Of a stretch of DNA of 44,109 bases, positions 23,293-31,743 are shown piece after piece; position 1 is the first letter of the stretch, and the number at the start of each line of letters is the position of its first letter. Source of the stretch: Candidatus Bathyarchaeota archaeon (GTDB taxonomy: Archaea > Thermoproteota > Bathyarchaeia > Bathyarchaeales > Bathycorpusculaceae); NCBI GenBank assembly GCA_025058315.1, contig JANXET010000011.1:1-44109 (forward strand), read 5' to 3'. The position numbers and the translations under genes were made by a program. The notes beneath the pieces are model-generated. The model was given only the letters and a program-made list of their open reading frames with translations. It made no database searches and was not told the origin of the DNA.

Positions 23293-24498
23293 TTAACTCC
23301 AGAAAGTTTTTGAGAATTCATCTAATACTTTTGAATATAGTGACCTTGTATCCCGGCTTATCCTATTCCAGCTGAAGTTCTCCCTGACTTTTCTATAGGC
23401 ATTTGCCCTGAGTCGGTGAGCATATTCTTCGTCAAGAAGAATCTTCGTAATACCCTTTGCAAGGGAACAGGGATCATTCGGTTGAACTTTAAAACCGGTA
23501 ACGTCGTGCTCAACTATTTCAGATAGTCCTCCAGTGTCAGAGACCACAAGTGGGCTTTTCGCCGCCATTGCTTCTAAAGCAACTATTCCGAATGGTTCGT
23601 AAAGGGAGGGAACAACTGAGACGTCAGCGCATTTTTGCAGTTTCCTTAATGTTTCTTCGTCGAGGAAGCCTGTGAAGAGAACCTTATGAGATATCCCCAT
23701 ATTTTTAACTAAACTAACCAGGTTGTCTTTCATATAGCCATTTCCAACTATAATGAATTTTGCATTAACCTTCTCTAAAATCTTGGGCACTGCATTAACA
23801 AGCACGTGCACCCCCTTCTCGTAGACAAGTCTGCCAACGAAGAGAACTATCTTTTCATCGGGAAGAGCGAACTTATCTCTGAAACGGCTCAACTCATAAT
23901 CTGAATATTGATTATAGTCTTCTGTTTCTACGCCGTTAGGTATCATTATGAGTTTGCCCGGCGGAAGGTTAAAAACATCCTTGACGTGGGAAAGCATGTA
24001 ATTACTGCAGCATATAACGTTCCAAGCCTCATAGGTTAACCAAGATTCTGTCTCATGTATCATCCTCTCATAATCTGAATGTAGTCCTCCTCGCCTACCA
24101 ATCTCAGTTGAGTGCATAGTTGCTACAAGAGGTTTCCTAAAAACATGTTTTAAACCTATCCCTACATTGGCTACAAGCCAGTCATGAGCATGAAAAATAT
24201 CTATTCCGCCGACGTTTTTGACTATGGCTGCAGCTTCCTTCTGCATGTTCATATTCATGAGGTAGACCCAGCTTGCAAAATCAGGTGAGGGATTCTTGTA
24301 AGAGTCTACTCTGAAAATCTCAACCCCGTTGATTTTCTCGTAAGGAGCTGCACCTGGAAAATCACATGTTACGACATACGTTTTCACGTTGTTTTTCGCT
24401 AGATTTTTTGACAAGTAGTATACATGTGGGGATATGCCTCCTATTACCCGCGGCGGAAACTCCCAGGTTAGCATCATAACCCTGATTTTAGAGGGCAA
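23293..24498 (-). CDS. GT4-family glycosyltransferase, glycogen-synthase-like
   Basis: A 401-residue retaining GT-B glycosyltransferase. The N-domain has MMLTWEFPPRVIGGISPHVYYL (donor loop GGI) and the FHAHDWLVANVG motif; the C-domain has LFVGRLVYEKGVHVLVNAV and the E-x7-E motif in EPFGIVALEAMA, and ends in the crossover helix (SWNRISRDTRSLYSKVL). It most resembles archaeal GT4 glycogen synthases using ADP- or UDP-glucose, and its neighbours (GH57 amylase) support alpha-glucan synthesis. I choose TTG 24498, because GGGAGGGGGG precedes it with 6 bases of spacing; a longer reading from TTG 24537 is also possible. It overlaps the preceding half-size GT by 11 bp. Confidence 0.88.
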   Translation of the reverse strand: MPSKIRVMMLTWEFPPRVIGGISPHVYYLSKNLAKNNVKTYVVTCDFPGAAPYEKINGVEIFRVDSYKNPSPDFASWVYLMNMNMQKEAAAIVKNVGGIDIFHAHDWLVANVGIGLKHVFRKPLVATMHSTEIGRRGGLHSDYERMIHETESWLTYEAWNVICCSNYMLSHVKDVFNLPPGKLIMIPNGVETEDYNQYSDYELSRFRDKFALPDEKIVLFVGRLVYEKGVHVLVNAVPKILEKVNAKFIIVGNGYMKDNLVSLVKNMGISHKVLFTGFLDEETLRKLQKCADVSVVPSLYEPFGIVALEAMAAKSPLVVSDTGGLSEIVEHDVTGFKVQPNDPCSLAKGITKILLDEEYAHRLRANAYRKVRENFSWNRISRDTRSLYSKVLDEFSKTFWS

Positions 24499-25117
24499 CG
24501 GATGCCCCCCTCCCGGCGATACTTCTGTAGATTTCAAGTATCCTCTGGATCCATCCTGTTGCTGCCGGATTGGCGACTATGACCTTATCTTCCGGAACTT
24601 TGTATATTCTTTTTGCTTCTTCAGCCATCCACTCGGACTTTGCGATAATTTTATGCGCTTCATAAGTGCCCAGCCACTCAATACTCTTTATGGCCATGTT
24701 GAGCGGCATATTAGCTCCTGGAGCGCGGTGATCCTCAAAACTTTCAACGGAATATATGAAAGGCATGTTTAGGGCTTTCTTGAGGGTTACTGCTGCAGGT
24801 ATGAAATGCCAGTCCTGCACGTCTATTAAATCAACGTTTCCGCCTGCCTGATAATATATGTTGGCTGCAACCCTCTCAATCTCCTGATTCAACGTAAGAA
24901 CCCATGTGAGGATGCTTATATGAGTCTTCACAGGGTTTGTAACTCTATGGATTGAAACATCTCCTTCAATGGACATGCCGGTAGCGTATTCATGATAGGT
25001 TATTACGTGCGCTTCAACATTATTTCTTACGAGGAGTGAAGCTAATTCAGAGACGTAATCTGCAAGTTTTCCCACAATTCTAGGCGGATATTCCCATGAA
25101 AAGATTATGACACGCAT
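24488..25117 (-). CDS. Half-size glycosyltransferase: N-terminal GT-B domain with the C-terminal crossover helix, no C-terminal Rossmann domain
   Basis: A 209-residue protein homologous to the N-terminal half of the neighbouring GT4 enzyme (WEYPPRIVGKLADYVSELASLL, then DLIDVQDWHFIPAAVTLKK and ATGWIQRILEIYRSI). The last stretch matches the crossover helix that ends GT4 proteins (compare FSWNRI..TRSLYSKVL), yet the whole second Rossmann domain, with its nucleotide-sugar site and E-x7-E motif, is missing. The glycine donor loop is also changed (GGI to GKL). It may bind an acceptor glucan or partner the full-length enzyme, rather than catalyse transfer. ATG 25117 is well placed. It is coupled to the GT4 gene downstream. 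It is not a pseudogene by sequence: the frame is clean end to end. Confidence 0.8.
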   Translation of the reverse strand: MRVIIFSWEYPPRIVGKLADYVSELASLLVRNNVEAHVITYHEYATGMSIEGDVSIHRVTNPVKTHISILTWVLTLNQEIERVAANIYYQAGGNVDLIDVQDWHFIPAAVTLKKALNMPFIYSVESFEDHRAPGANMPLNMAIKSIEWLGTYEAHKIIAKSEWMAEEAKRIYKVPEDKVIVANPAATGWIQRILEIYRSIAGRGASVAL

Positions 25118-25131
25118 TGCTTATCGCCAAG

Positions 25132-25395
25132 TCAGGTGAAAAGTGCACAAACCTTGATTATTCCCTTTCCGGTGAGGTAGTAGCACTTATTACCTTCATG
25201 ATTTGCATAGCTCTCCACGTATCCTTCGTATCCGTACTCTTCGAGGATACGCTCAACTTCTGATTTATCCATTTGTAGGAAACTTGCAAGTTCTTCGCTT
25301 CTTCTTGCAAGGTCAGGAGCTATGGCGCACAAGTTGTGAAGAATTTGAAGAATTTTCTCAGAGGCTGGAAGATCTTCTCTCAACAATGTCACCAC
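25132..25395 (-). CDS. Small winged-helix DNA-binding protein
   Basis: An 87-residue protein with a winged-helix profile: an N-terminal helix (SEKILQILHNLCAI), the recognition region RRSEELASFLQMDKSEVERILEEYGYEGYVES (about 32-63), and a wing with the KCYYLTGKGI turn. It resembles MarR/ArsR-like or PadR-like archaeal wHTH proteins, but no specific family is recognised. It lies between the half-size GT (14 bp) and the GH57 gene (25 bp) on the same strand, so it may regulate this glucan cluster; that is an inference. Start is one of two adjacent GTG codons (25395 or 25392). Confidence 0.65.
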   Translation of the reverse strand: MVTLLREDLPASEKILQILHNLCAIAPDLARRSEELASFLQMDKSEVERILEEYGYEGYVESYANHEGNKCYYLTGKGIIKVCALFT

Positions 25396-25420
25396 CCATC
25401 CATTAAGTTGGGTACATACC

Positions 25421-26959
25421 TTAAAAGTATTGAGTTGCGAATTGAATTTGACTTGTCAACTGTTTCAGCCTGCGCTTAACTGTATTGACAAGTGCTTTTC
25501 TAAGCTGTTGCCCCTTCAGCGCCCTAATTTCCTTTAACTTCTCAGCTAATTTTTTATCCTTAAGTGAGGTTTCCGCCCATCTCTCGAAGTCTCCACGGCC
25601 GTTATGGAACTCCAGAGAATCCAGAGGGGCATCATTTAAGGCTCTCAAAAACCCCTTTAAACTCCAAGCGGCTAAGCATAGATAGTTCTGGTCGCCCTCG
25701 CCATTATAGAAGAGGAAAGGCTCGTTTGCCGCCACGGTGAAAAGCCTAATGCGGTTTTCAAAGTCAAAGATTGCAGCTTGGGAGTTTATGTATGCCTCTA
25801 ATGGTGATGGGAATGGGCTGAAGTATGAGTGGACTTCTCCGGGTCCACCTCCACCGGTAAACATGTAATACATATGGTCGCTTGTCTGTAAATATCTCCA
25901 GATTCTTAGGAATGTTTCATCCTCAGCCTCTTTAATGAGGGGTTCTAGACGTTTTATGGATGTGAAGTAAGCCCATTGCATGGCGTTTCCAAGCCAACAG
26001 CTTGTGTTTCTTTCTATGTCAGCCCAAGAGACAAAATCATGCTCCGGCACATCTAATTCCCCGACTGGAGGGTGCTTCTCCACGACCTCGGAAGGAGTAG
26101 CCATATTTAGATGCGGCCATTCTAGGATTTTCTGCGGTAAATGCCTGAGGAAGTCGTGGATACCTGTTTCCGGCCAGTGATGTTCACCGAATGTTTCGTA
26201 ATCTGGGAAAATTACTATACATTGTCCGGGAGTCACAGACAACCAGCTAGCGTACTTGTCGGCTGTTAATGGCCACTCACTCCACCATCTTGCCGAAAAC
26301 CTGAAGCCTATGTCGTCCGTCAATTTGTAGTTGCGCAGCAACAGCTTTATGCTTTGGCACCCCTTGGGCTTGTACACGTAATTGGGCGATTTTTCCTGCA
26401 GTACCCTTTCTATACCCTCAGTTATTATTCCACTGTAGCCAAGCTTTTCAGCTATTTTTGCTATGCCACTATTGTATAGTAGTTCGGTGTTCTCGAAAAC
26501 CTTAGGCGTATAGCCTAAAAGTTCTTTAATGATTTCCGAGTGCATTTTAACTTGCTCTATGAACTCCTCTTTTTTTGAGTATAGACTCGCCAGCGAATGA
26601 TGATAAGTTTGTCCGAGAAACTCAACACAGCCTGTCTTGGCGAGCTGGTTGAAAGATTCCAGAAGGTCTTTGTTGAACATTTCACATTGTTCCAGAAAGA
26701 TGCCTGAGATGCTGAAGGAAACTTTAACCTGTTTTTTCTCGCGCTTAAAGCGGTCAATTAACTCCAGCAAGATTTGGTTTGATGGAAAATAGCATCTCTT
26801 ACTGGCTCTATCGAAAATTTCCCTGTTCAACTCATGGTCGAAGTAATAGTTAAATAGTTCTTCTTTGCTTAGCCGCCTAAAGGGTTTATTTTCCCAAAAA
26901 TAATCTCTTCGCAACCTGTAAGGCTGGTGAACTTCAAAAATTAAAACTATATCTGTCAA
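25421..26959 (-). CDS. GH57 family alpha-amylase / glucan hydrolase (MJ1611-like)
   Basis: A 512-residue GH57 enzyme cleaving alpha-1,4-glucan. The five GH57 regions are seen: HQPYR (11-15), GQTYHHSL (116-123), FENTELLY (155-162) with nucleophile E159, PDYETFGEHHW (252-262) with acid/base D253, and a later AMQWAYFTSIKRLEPL region. This pattern matches the archaeal alpha-amylases related to Methanocaldococcus MJ1611. Cytoplasmic: no signal peptide. The start is TTG at 26959 with GAGG seven bases upstream. Together with the two GT genes and the winged-helix gene downstream it forms an intracellular glucan-turnover cluster. Confidence 0.9.
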   Translation of the reverse strand: MTDIVLIFEVHQPYRLRRDYFWENKPFRRLSKEELFNYYFDHELNREIFDRASKRCYFPSNQILLELIDRFKREKKQVKVSFSISGIFLEQCEMFNKDLLESFNQLAKTGCVEFLGQTYHHSLASLYSKKEEFIEQVKMHSEIIKELLGYTPKVFENTELLYNSGIAKIAEKLGYSGIITEGIERVLQEKSPNYVYKPKGCQSIKLLLRNYKLTDDIGFRFSARWWSEWPLTADKYASWLSVTPGQCIVIFPDYETFGEHHWPETGIHDFLRHLPQKILEWPHLNMATPSEVVEKHPPVGELDVPEHDFVSWADIERNTSCWLGNAMQWAYFTSIKRLEPLIKEAEDETFLRIWRYLQTSDHMYYMFTGGGGPGEVHSYFSPFPSPLEAYINSQAAIFDFENRIRLFTVAANEPFLFYNGEGDQNYLCLAAWSLKGFLRALNDAPLDSLEFHNGRGDFERWAETSLKDKKLAEKLKEIRALKGQQLRKALVNTVKRRLKQLTSQIQFATQYF

Positions 26960-27108
26960 CTGTTAACCTCGGTGGAATGTCCTGATTAGAGATTGTCTCT
27001 TTCACGTTTTATCTTTTGCTTATACTCTAATGTTTTGCGCCGTGTTTCCCGTGATTTTAATTACGTGAAGAGTTGATGCATCAAAAATATGGAGGGGGAT
27101 TGTGGAAG

Positions 27109-28338
27109 TTATTTTTTGCGTTCAGCCGCCCTTTCGAGGGCAACCACTCCAGGAAGCTTCTTTCCCATTAGAAACTCGATTAGTGCGCCTCCGGCGGTGC
27201 TGACATATGAGATTTTGCTTGCCAGCCCCAGCTCCTGTAGAGCCGCGATTGTGTGTCCGCCACCGGCTAACGAGAATGCCTTTGATTTTGCGATTTCTCC
27301 GAAGATTTTCTCGGTTCCGTAGACAAATTCGGGGTTTTCGAAAACGCCCATCGGCCCGCTTACCACGATCGATTTTGCCTCACGTATGATTTTGGAGTAT
27401 TCCTTTACTGTTGCGGGGCCAATGTCGTAGATTGGATAGTTTGTCGGAAGCTTGTCTAAAGAGATTTCTTTACGCTTTTTGTTAACCTCCACAGCTATAT
27501 CCAGGGGAGTCTTGATTTTCTGCGGGTATTTTGCAATTAGCTCCTTGATGCCCGGCACAAGTCCCAGAAGCTTCTTTTCTTCTAGGAATTTCATGTTTGG
27601 CTCGCCTAGGTTGATGCCCTTTGCCGCTAAGAAAACGTGCCCTACAACCCCGCCGGTTAGCACGTAATCGGCGATTTTGCTGTCCAACACGTATTTTGAG
27701 ATTTCAAGGGAGTCGTCGGCTTTTGCTCCTCCGAGCACGTAAACACATGGCTTCTCAGGGTTTTCAAGCACTCTACTTAGGGATTTAAGCTCTCTTTCCA
27801 TTATGCGTCCGGCAACGCTTGTAAGAACGGCTGTAAAGCCAACTATTGAGGCATGTGCCCTGTGGGCTGCGGCGAAGGCATCGCTGACGAATATATTGGC
27901 GAGGGGTGCCAGCTCCTTAACTAGCTCTGATTTGGCATGATCCTCAGGGGTTCCTTCTTTTGTTTCTCCTGCGAAATTTCTGACGTTGTCTAGAACGAGT
28001 ACCTCGCCACTTTTCAGTTCTCTTATTGCAGTCTTAGCCTTTTCACCGTAAACGTCTTCAACGTATTTCACCGACTTCCCAAGCACTTTGCTCAGGATTT
28101 CAGCATGCTGCCTTAGCGGTATGAAGTCAGGGTCACCTTTTCGCCCTTGATGAGCTAGAATAACAACTTTTGCGCCTTTCTCCATCAGTTCCTTTATTGT
28201 AGATTCTCCATGAGCCCTAATCCTCGTGTCATCTAGGATCTTTTTTGTTTCAGGGTCTACAGGCGAGTTGAAGTCAACTCTGACGAGTGTAACCTTGTCT
28301 TTTACTTCAACATCGTCTAGGGTTAAAAACTTCACCAT
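27109..28338 (-). CDS. pgk: Phosphoglycerate kinase (archaeal type)
   Basis: Interconverts 1,3-bisphosphoglycerate plus ADP and 3-phosphoglycerate plus ATP; 409 residues. The N-domain has LVRVDFNSPVDP (about 18-29) and VVILAHQGRKGDPDF (about 59-73); the latter, with FVSDAFAAAHRAHASIVGF, is typical of archaeal PGKs rather than bacterial ones (SHLGRPKG). The C-domain has GGAKADDS, GVVGHVF and GPMGVFENPEF, and ends with a glycine-rich SLAGGGHTIAAL. It lies 73 bp downstream of the GAPDH gene on the same strand, so the two sequential enzymes are probably co-expressed. Intact. Confidence 0.95.
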   Translation of the reverse strand: MVKFLTLDDVEVKDKVTLVRVDFNSPVDPETKKILDDTRIRAHGESTIKELMEKGAKVVILAHQGRKGDPDFIPLRQHAEILSKVLGKSVKYVEDVYGEKAKTAIRELKSGEVLVLDNVRNFAGETKEGTPEDHAKSELVKELAPLANIFVSDAFAAAHRAHASIVGFTAVLTSVAGRIMERELKSLSRVLENPEKPCVYVLGGAKADDSLEISKYVLDSKIADYVLTGGVVGHVFLAAKGINLGEPNMKFLEEKKLLGLVPGIKELIAKYPQKIKTPLDIAVEVNKKRKEISLDKLPTNYPIYDIGPATVKEYSKIIREAKSIVVSGPMGVFENPEFVYGTEKIFGEIAKSKAFSLAGGGHTIAALQELGLASKISYVSTAGGALIEFLMGKKLPGVVALERAAERKK

Positions 28339-28411
28339 AGATTTTCCCTTCTTCTTTTACGCTGAACAGAAAAATAGGAAGGGATATTTTTAAACTTTAA
28401 AGTTAAGAGTG

Positions 28412-29440
<1,029 letters not shown>

Positions 29441-29463
29441 TTATTCGGGTTAGTAATTGAAAG

Positions 29464-29482
29464 AAGTTAACTTAATTAACTT
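29464..29482. promoter_or_regulatory. Palindrome in the gap promoter region
   Basis: AAGTTAA (29464-29470) and TTAACTT (29476-29482) are perfect inverted repeats around CTTAA. They lie 30-48 bp upstream of the GAPDH start and overlap the A/T-rich stretch most likely to act as its TATA box, so a repressor bound here would block transcription. The element is A/T-rich, so chance is possible. Confidence 0.35.
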
Positions 29483-29524
29483 TCCGTCGTAAAGTGGAAA
29501 AAGAAGATGGAAATTAATAATTCG

Positions 29525-30871
29525 TTAACGCAGCTTCATCAGAGCCATTTCCGCGGCGAGAACCATGGGCTCCCATGTTTCGTTTAGCGGTGGAGCATAG
29601 GCGGTGTCTGCTTTGGCAAGTTCACGCACAGTCATCTGTTTCTGGACAGCTAAGGATATGGCGTTTATACGTTGAGTTACATCCTCTCCGCCTATTATCT
29701 GGACGCCTATTATGCGTTGGGATTCTTTCTCGACGACAAGTTTCACTTTTATAGGTAAGGCTCCAGGGTAATAGTCTGCTCTTGTCTTTGATGTTATAGA
29801 ACCTGTAACGGTTTCTATTCCAGCTCTCTTAGCGGCAGTTTCCGTTAATCCGGTGACGCCTATCTGTGTATCATACAGCTTAGTCACAGCTGAGCCCATC
29901 ACTCCGGGAAAAACCGCATACCCTCCGGCAGCGTTTACACCAGCAACTTTGCCCTGTCTCACGGCAACAGTGCCCAGCTGCTGTACAACTGGTCTTTGAG
30001 TAACCATGTGTATGGATTCTACACAGTCGCCGACAGCATACACGTCCTTTATGTTGGTTTCCATCTTTGGATTTGTCTTTATCAATCTTGTTTCTCCTAT
30101 AGCTACACCGGCGTCAGTTGCAAGCTGAACGTTTGCTCTTACTCCGAAGGCGCTTATAAAGAGATCCGCATTGATCTGCTCCCCACCAGCCATTATCCCT
30201 GTAACCTTGTCAGCGCCTAGAAACTCTTCAACAGGCTTTCCAGTTAAGATGTTTATGCCCTTCTGCCGGAGCATTTCCTCAACCATTTTTGCCATGTCAG
30301 GATCCAGCATGGCGGGCAGCACTTGAGGCAGCATCTCTACAACGGTTACTTTGAGGCCTCTCTCGTTAAGGGCTACAGCGGTTTCTAGACCTATCAGCCC
30401 AGCGCCCATTACAACGGCGGATTTCGCCCCTTCCCTTATTGCTTTATCTATTCTTTCTCCATCTTCGATTGTTCTCAACGGCAAAATACCCTGCTTCTCT
30501 CTTCCCTTTATTGGTGGAGTAAAGGCGTTTGCGCCCGTTGCGATTATTAAGCTGTCGTAGGGTATTTCCTCGGTCTTGCCTGTTTTGTCTGCCGCTTCAA
30601 CAACTTTTTTACCTGTATCTATCTTTGTTACCTTTGTTTCAGTTCTTAGATTAAGCTTCATCATTTGATAGAAGCTCGGCGGAAAGACGATTAAATCTTG
30701 AAAGCTTGGAATCTTGCCCTCGATAACAAAGGGTAGCCCACAGCGAGAATATCCAGCATTTTTCTCTTCAGTTATCAGGGTTATCTCAGCAGTCCGGTCA
30801 GTTTTCCTGGCCGCTGAAGCCGCGTCCACGCCTGCTGCGTGAGCCCCAATTATTACTATACGTTTTGGCAA
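29525..30871 (-). CDS. CoA-disulfide-reductase-like FAD-dependent pyridine nucleotide-disulfide oxidoreductase
   Basis: A 448-residue flavoprotein of the single-cysteine group (CoA disulfide reductase, NADH oxidase, NADH-dependent persulfide reductase). It has the FAD-binding VIIGAHAAGVDAA (6-18), the redox cysteine C44 in YSRCGLPF, the NAD-binding VVMGAGLIGLETAVAL (about 158-173), the FAD-ribityl DVYAVGDCVE (about 273-282) and a C-terminal dimerisation domain with NTAGGYAVFPGV-like sequence. It lacks the CxxxxC pair of lipoamide dehydrogenase. It lies 15 bp downstream of gcvH on the same strand, which suggests a thiol/disulfide or persulfide partner for the lipoyl carrier. The exact substrate is open. 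Confidence 0.85.
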   Translation of the reverse strand: MPKRIVIIGAHAAGVDAASAARKTDRTAEITLITEEKNAGYSRCGLPFVIEGKIPSFQDLIVFPPSFYQMMKLNLRTETKVTKIDTGKKVVEAADKTGKTEEIPYDSLIIATGANAFTPPIKGREKQGILPLRTIEDGERIDKAIREGAKSAVVMGAGLIGLETAVALNERGLKVTVVEMLPQVLPAMLDPDMAKMVEEMLRQKGINILTGKPVEEFLGADKVTGIMAGGEQINADLFISAFGVRANVQLATDAGVAIGETRLIKTNPKMETNIKDVYAVGDCVESIHMVTQRPVVQQLGTVAVRQGKVAGVNAAGGYAVFPGVMGSAVTKLYDTQIGVTGLTETAAKRAGIETVTGSITSKTRADYYPGALPIKVKLVVEKESQRIIGVQIIGGEDVTQRINAISLAVQKQMTVRELAKADTAYAPPLNETWEPMVLAAEMALMKLR

Positions 30872-30886
30872 TCAGGTTCCCCTTCT

Positions 30887-31300
30887 TTATGCCTTTATCA
30901 GGATTTTATGCCACTCAACGGCTTTATTGAAGTCCATTAGTTTTGCCAGTTCCGCATTAAGATTTGCGGGTTTCACCACCAGTAGCCATCCCCTTCCATA
31001 GGGATCTTCATTTAGGACCTCCGGGTTAGATTGGACTTCCTCGTTTACTTCTTCCACAGTGCCGCTTATCGGGGCGATTAGATCTGAAACCGCCTTCACA
31101 GATTCCAGCGTACCGTATGTTTCATTTTGCCTTATCGTAGATCCTGGACTTGGGAGCTCGGCGTATACTATTTCGCGAAGTTGTTTTTGGGCGTAGTCTG
31201 TTATGCCCACGCGCACCTTGTCCCCTTCAATTTTCACCCACCCGTAATCCTTGCTATAGTATAGTCCTTCTGGAACCTCGTACCCGTCTACCTTAACCAA
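30887..31300 (-). CDS. gcvH: Glycine cleavage system H protein (lipoyl carrier)
   Basis: A 137-residue H protein. The lipoylation site is K69 in ETYGTLESVKAVSDL, with the flanking GTVEEVNEEVQSNPEVLNEDPYG stretch typical of the family; YSKDYGWVKIEGDKVRVGITDYAQ at 15-38 is the N-terminal hybrid motif. No gcvP, gcvT or lipoate ligase gene lies next to it; the next gene is the single-Cys flavoprotein. Some archaeal and bacterial H-like proteins carry lipoyl in sulfur metabolism rather than in glycine cleavage. It is the first gene of a two-gene unit. ATG/TTG start at 31300 is supported by the family start VKVDGYEVPEGL. Confidence 0.9.
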   Translation of the reverse strand: MVKVDGYEVPEGLYYSKDYGWVKIEGDKVRVGITDYAQKQLREIVYAELPSPGSTIRQNETYGTLESVKAVSDLIAPISGTVEEVNEEVQSNPEVLNEDPYGRGWLLVVKPANLNAELAKLMDFNKAVEWHKILIKA

Positions 31301-31410
31301 ACATTTTCACCCCTTTTATAGTTGCACTATGTTTTGCCGTTTTCAAGCGTTTAAAATTAACTGTTAGAGATAACCAATTATGATTGCTTATCTTCATCTG
31401 AAACATTCAT

Positions 31411-31724
31411 ATGAAGCGTATAATGGAGTTGATGACGGGCTGGCACATGGGTTATCATCTATGCAGCTCATTAGGCTATACTAATGGTTTCAAGGCAGGT
31501 TACAGACGCAGCTTCGTTTACATAGTGTCCCAGGATAGCGCTCACGCCATTATATGCTTCAACACCACAGATCATGGCCTAGTTTTATAGAACCGCAAAC
31601 AGATAAAGCGGTGACCCTCGAAATTAGCAAGCCCTACTGGGATAAAGCAAAACATGCAGTTTCACAAGGTAATTTCGTACGTGATCATCTGGAAGGCTGT
31701 GCCATAACACCTTTATATACGTGA
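31411..31724 (+). pseudogene. Frameshifted remnant of a transglutaminase-like/archaeal HA-motif protein gene
   Basis: A first reading frame (31411-31590, 59 codons) gives GYHLCSSLGYTNGFKAGY and then SAHAIICFNTTDHGLVL before a TAG. The next frame (31587-31724) continues as IEPQTDKAVTLEISKPYW and ends at TGA 31722. Insertion of one base in the GTTTTATAG junction would restore GLVFIEPQTD, a pattern I know from archaeal extracellular proteins with a Cys...HA...D transglutaminase-like core. The N-terminal half is missing too (no upstream frame supports it). So this is a truncated, frameshifted remnant rather than a live gene. The TATA box of the MFS gene now lies in its tail. Confidence 0.6.
31712..31719 (+). 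promoter_or_regulatory. Candidate TATA box for the MFS-hel308 unit
   Basis: TTTATATA lies 25-32 bp before the ATG at 31744, the position expected for a leaderless archaeal transcript. No ribosome-binding stretch separates it from the start, which agrees. Confidence 0.55.
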
Positions 31725-31743
31725 TGTTGACTTAAGCCGGTTC

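Noticed and set aside
26988-27000. AGAGA/TCTCT hairpin upstream of the GH57 gene
   Set aside because: Five base pairs with a three-base loop is too short to call a terminator or operator in an A/T-rich gap.
31411-31724. Programmed frameshift instead of a pseudogene
   Set aside because: The junction sequence does not look like a known slippery site and the N-terminal half of the protein is missing, so decay is simpler.
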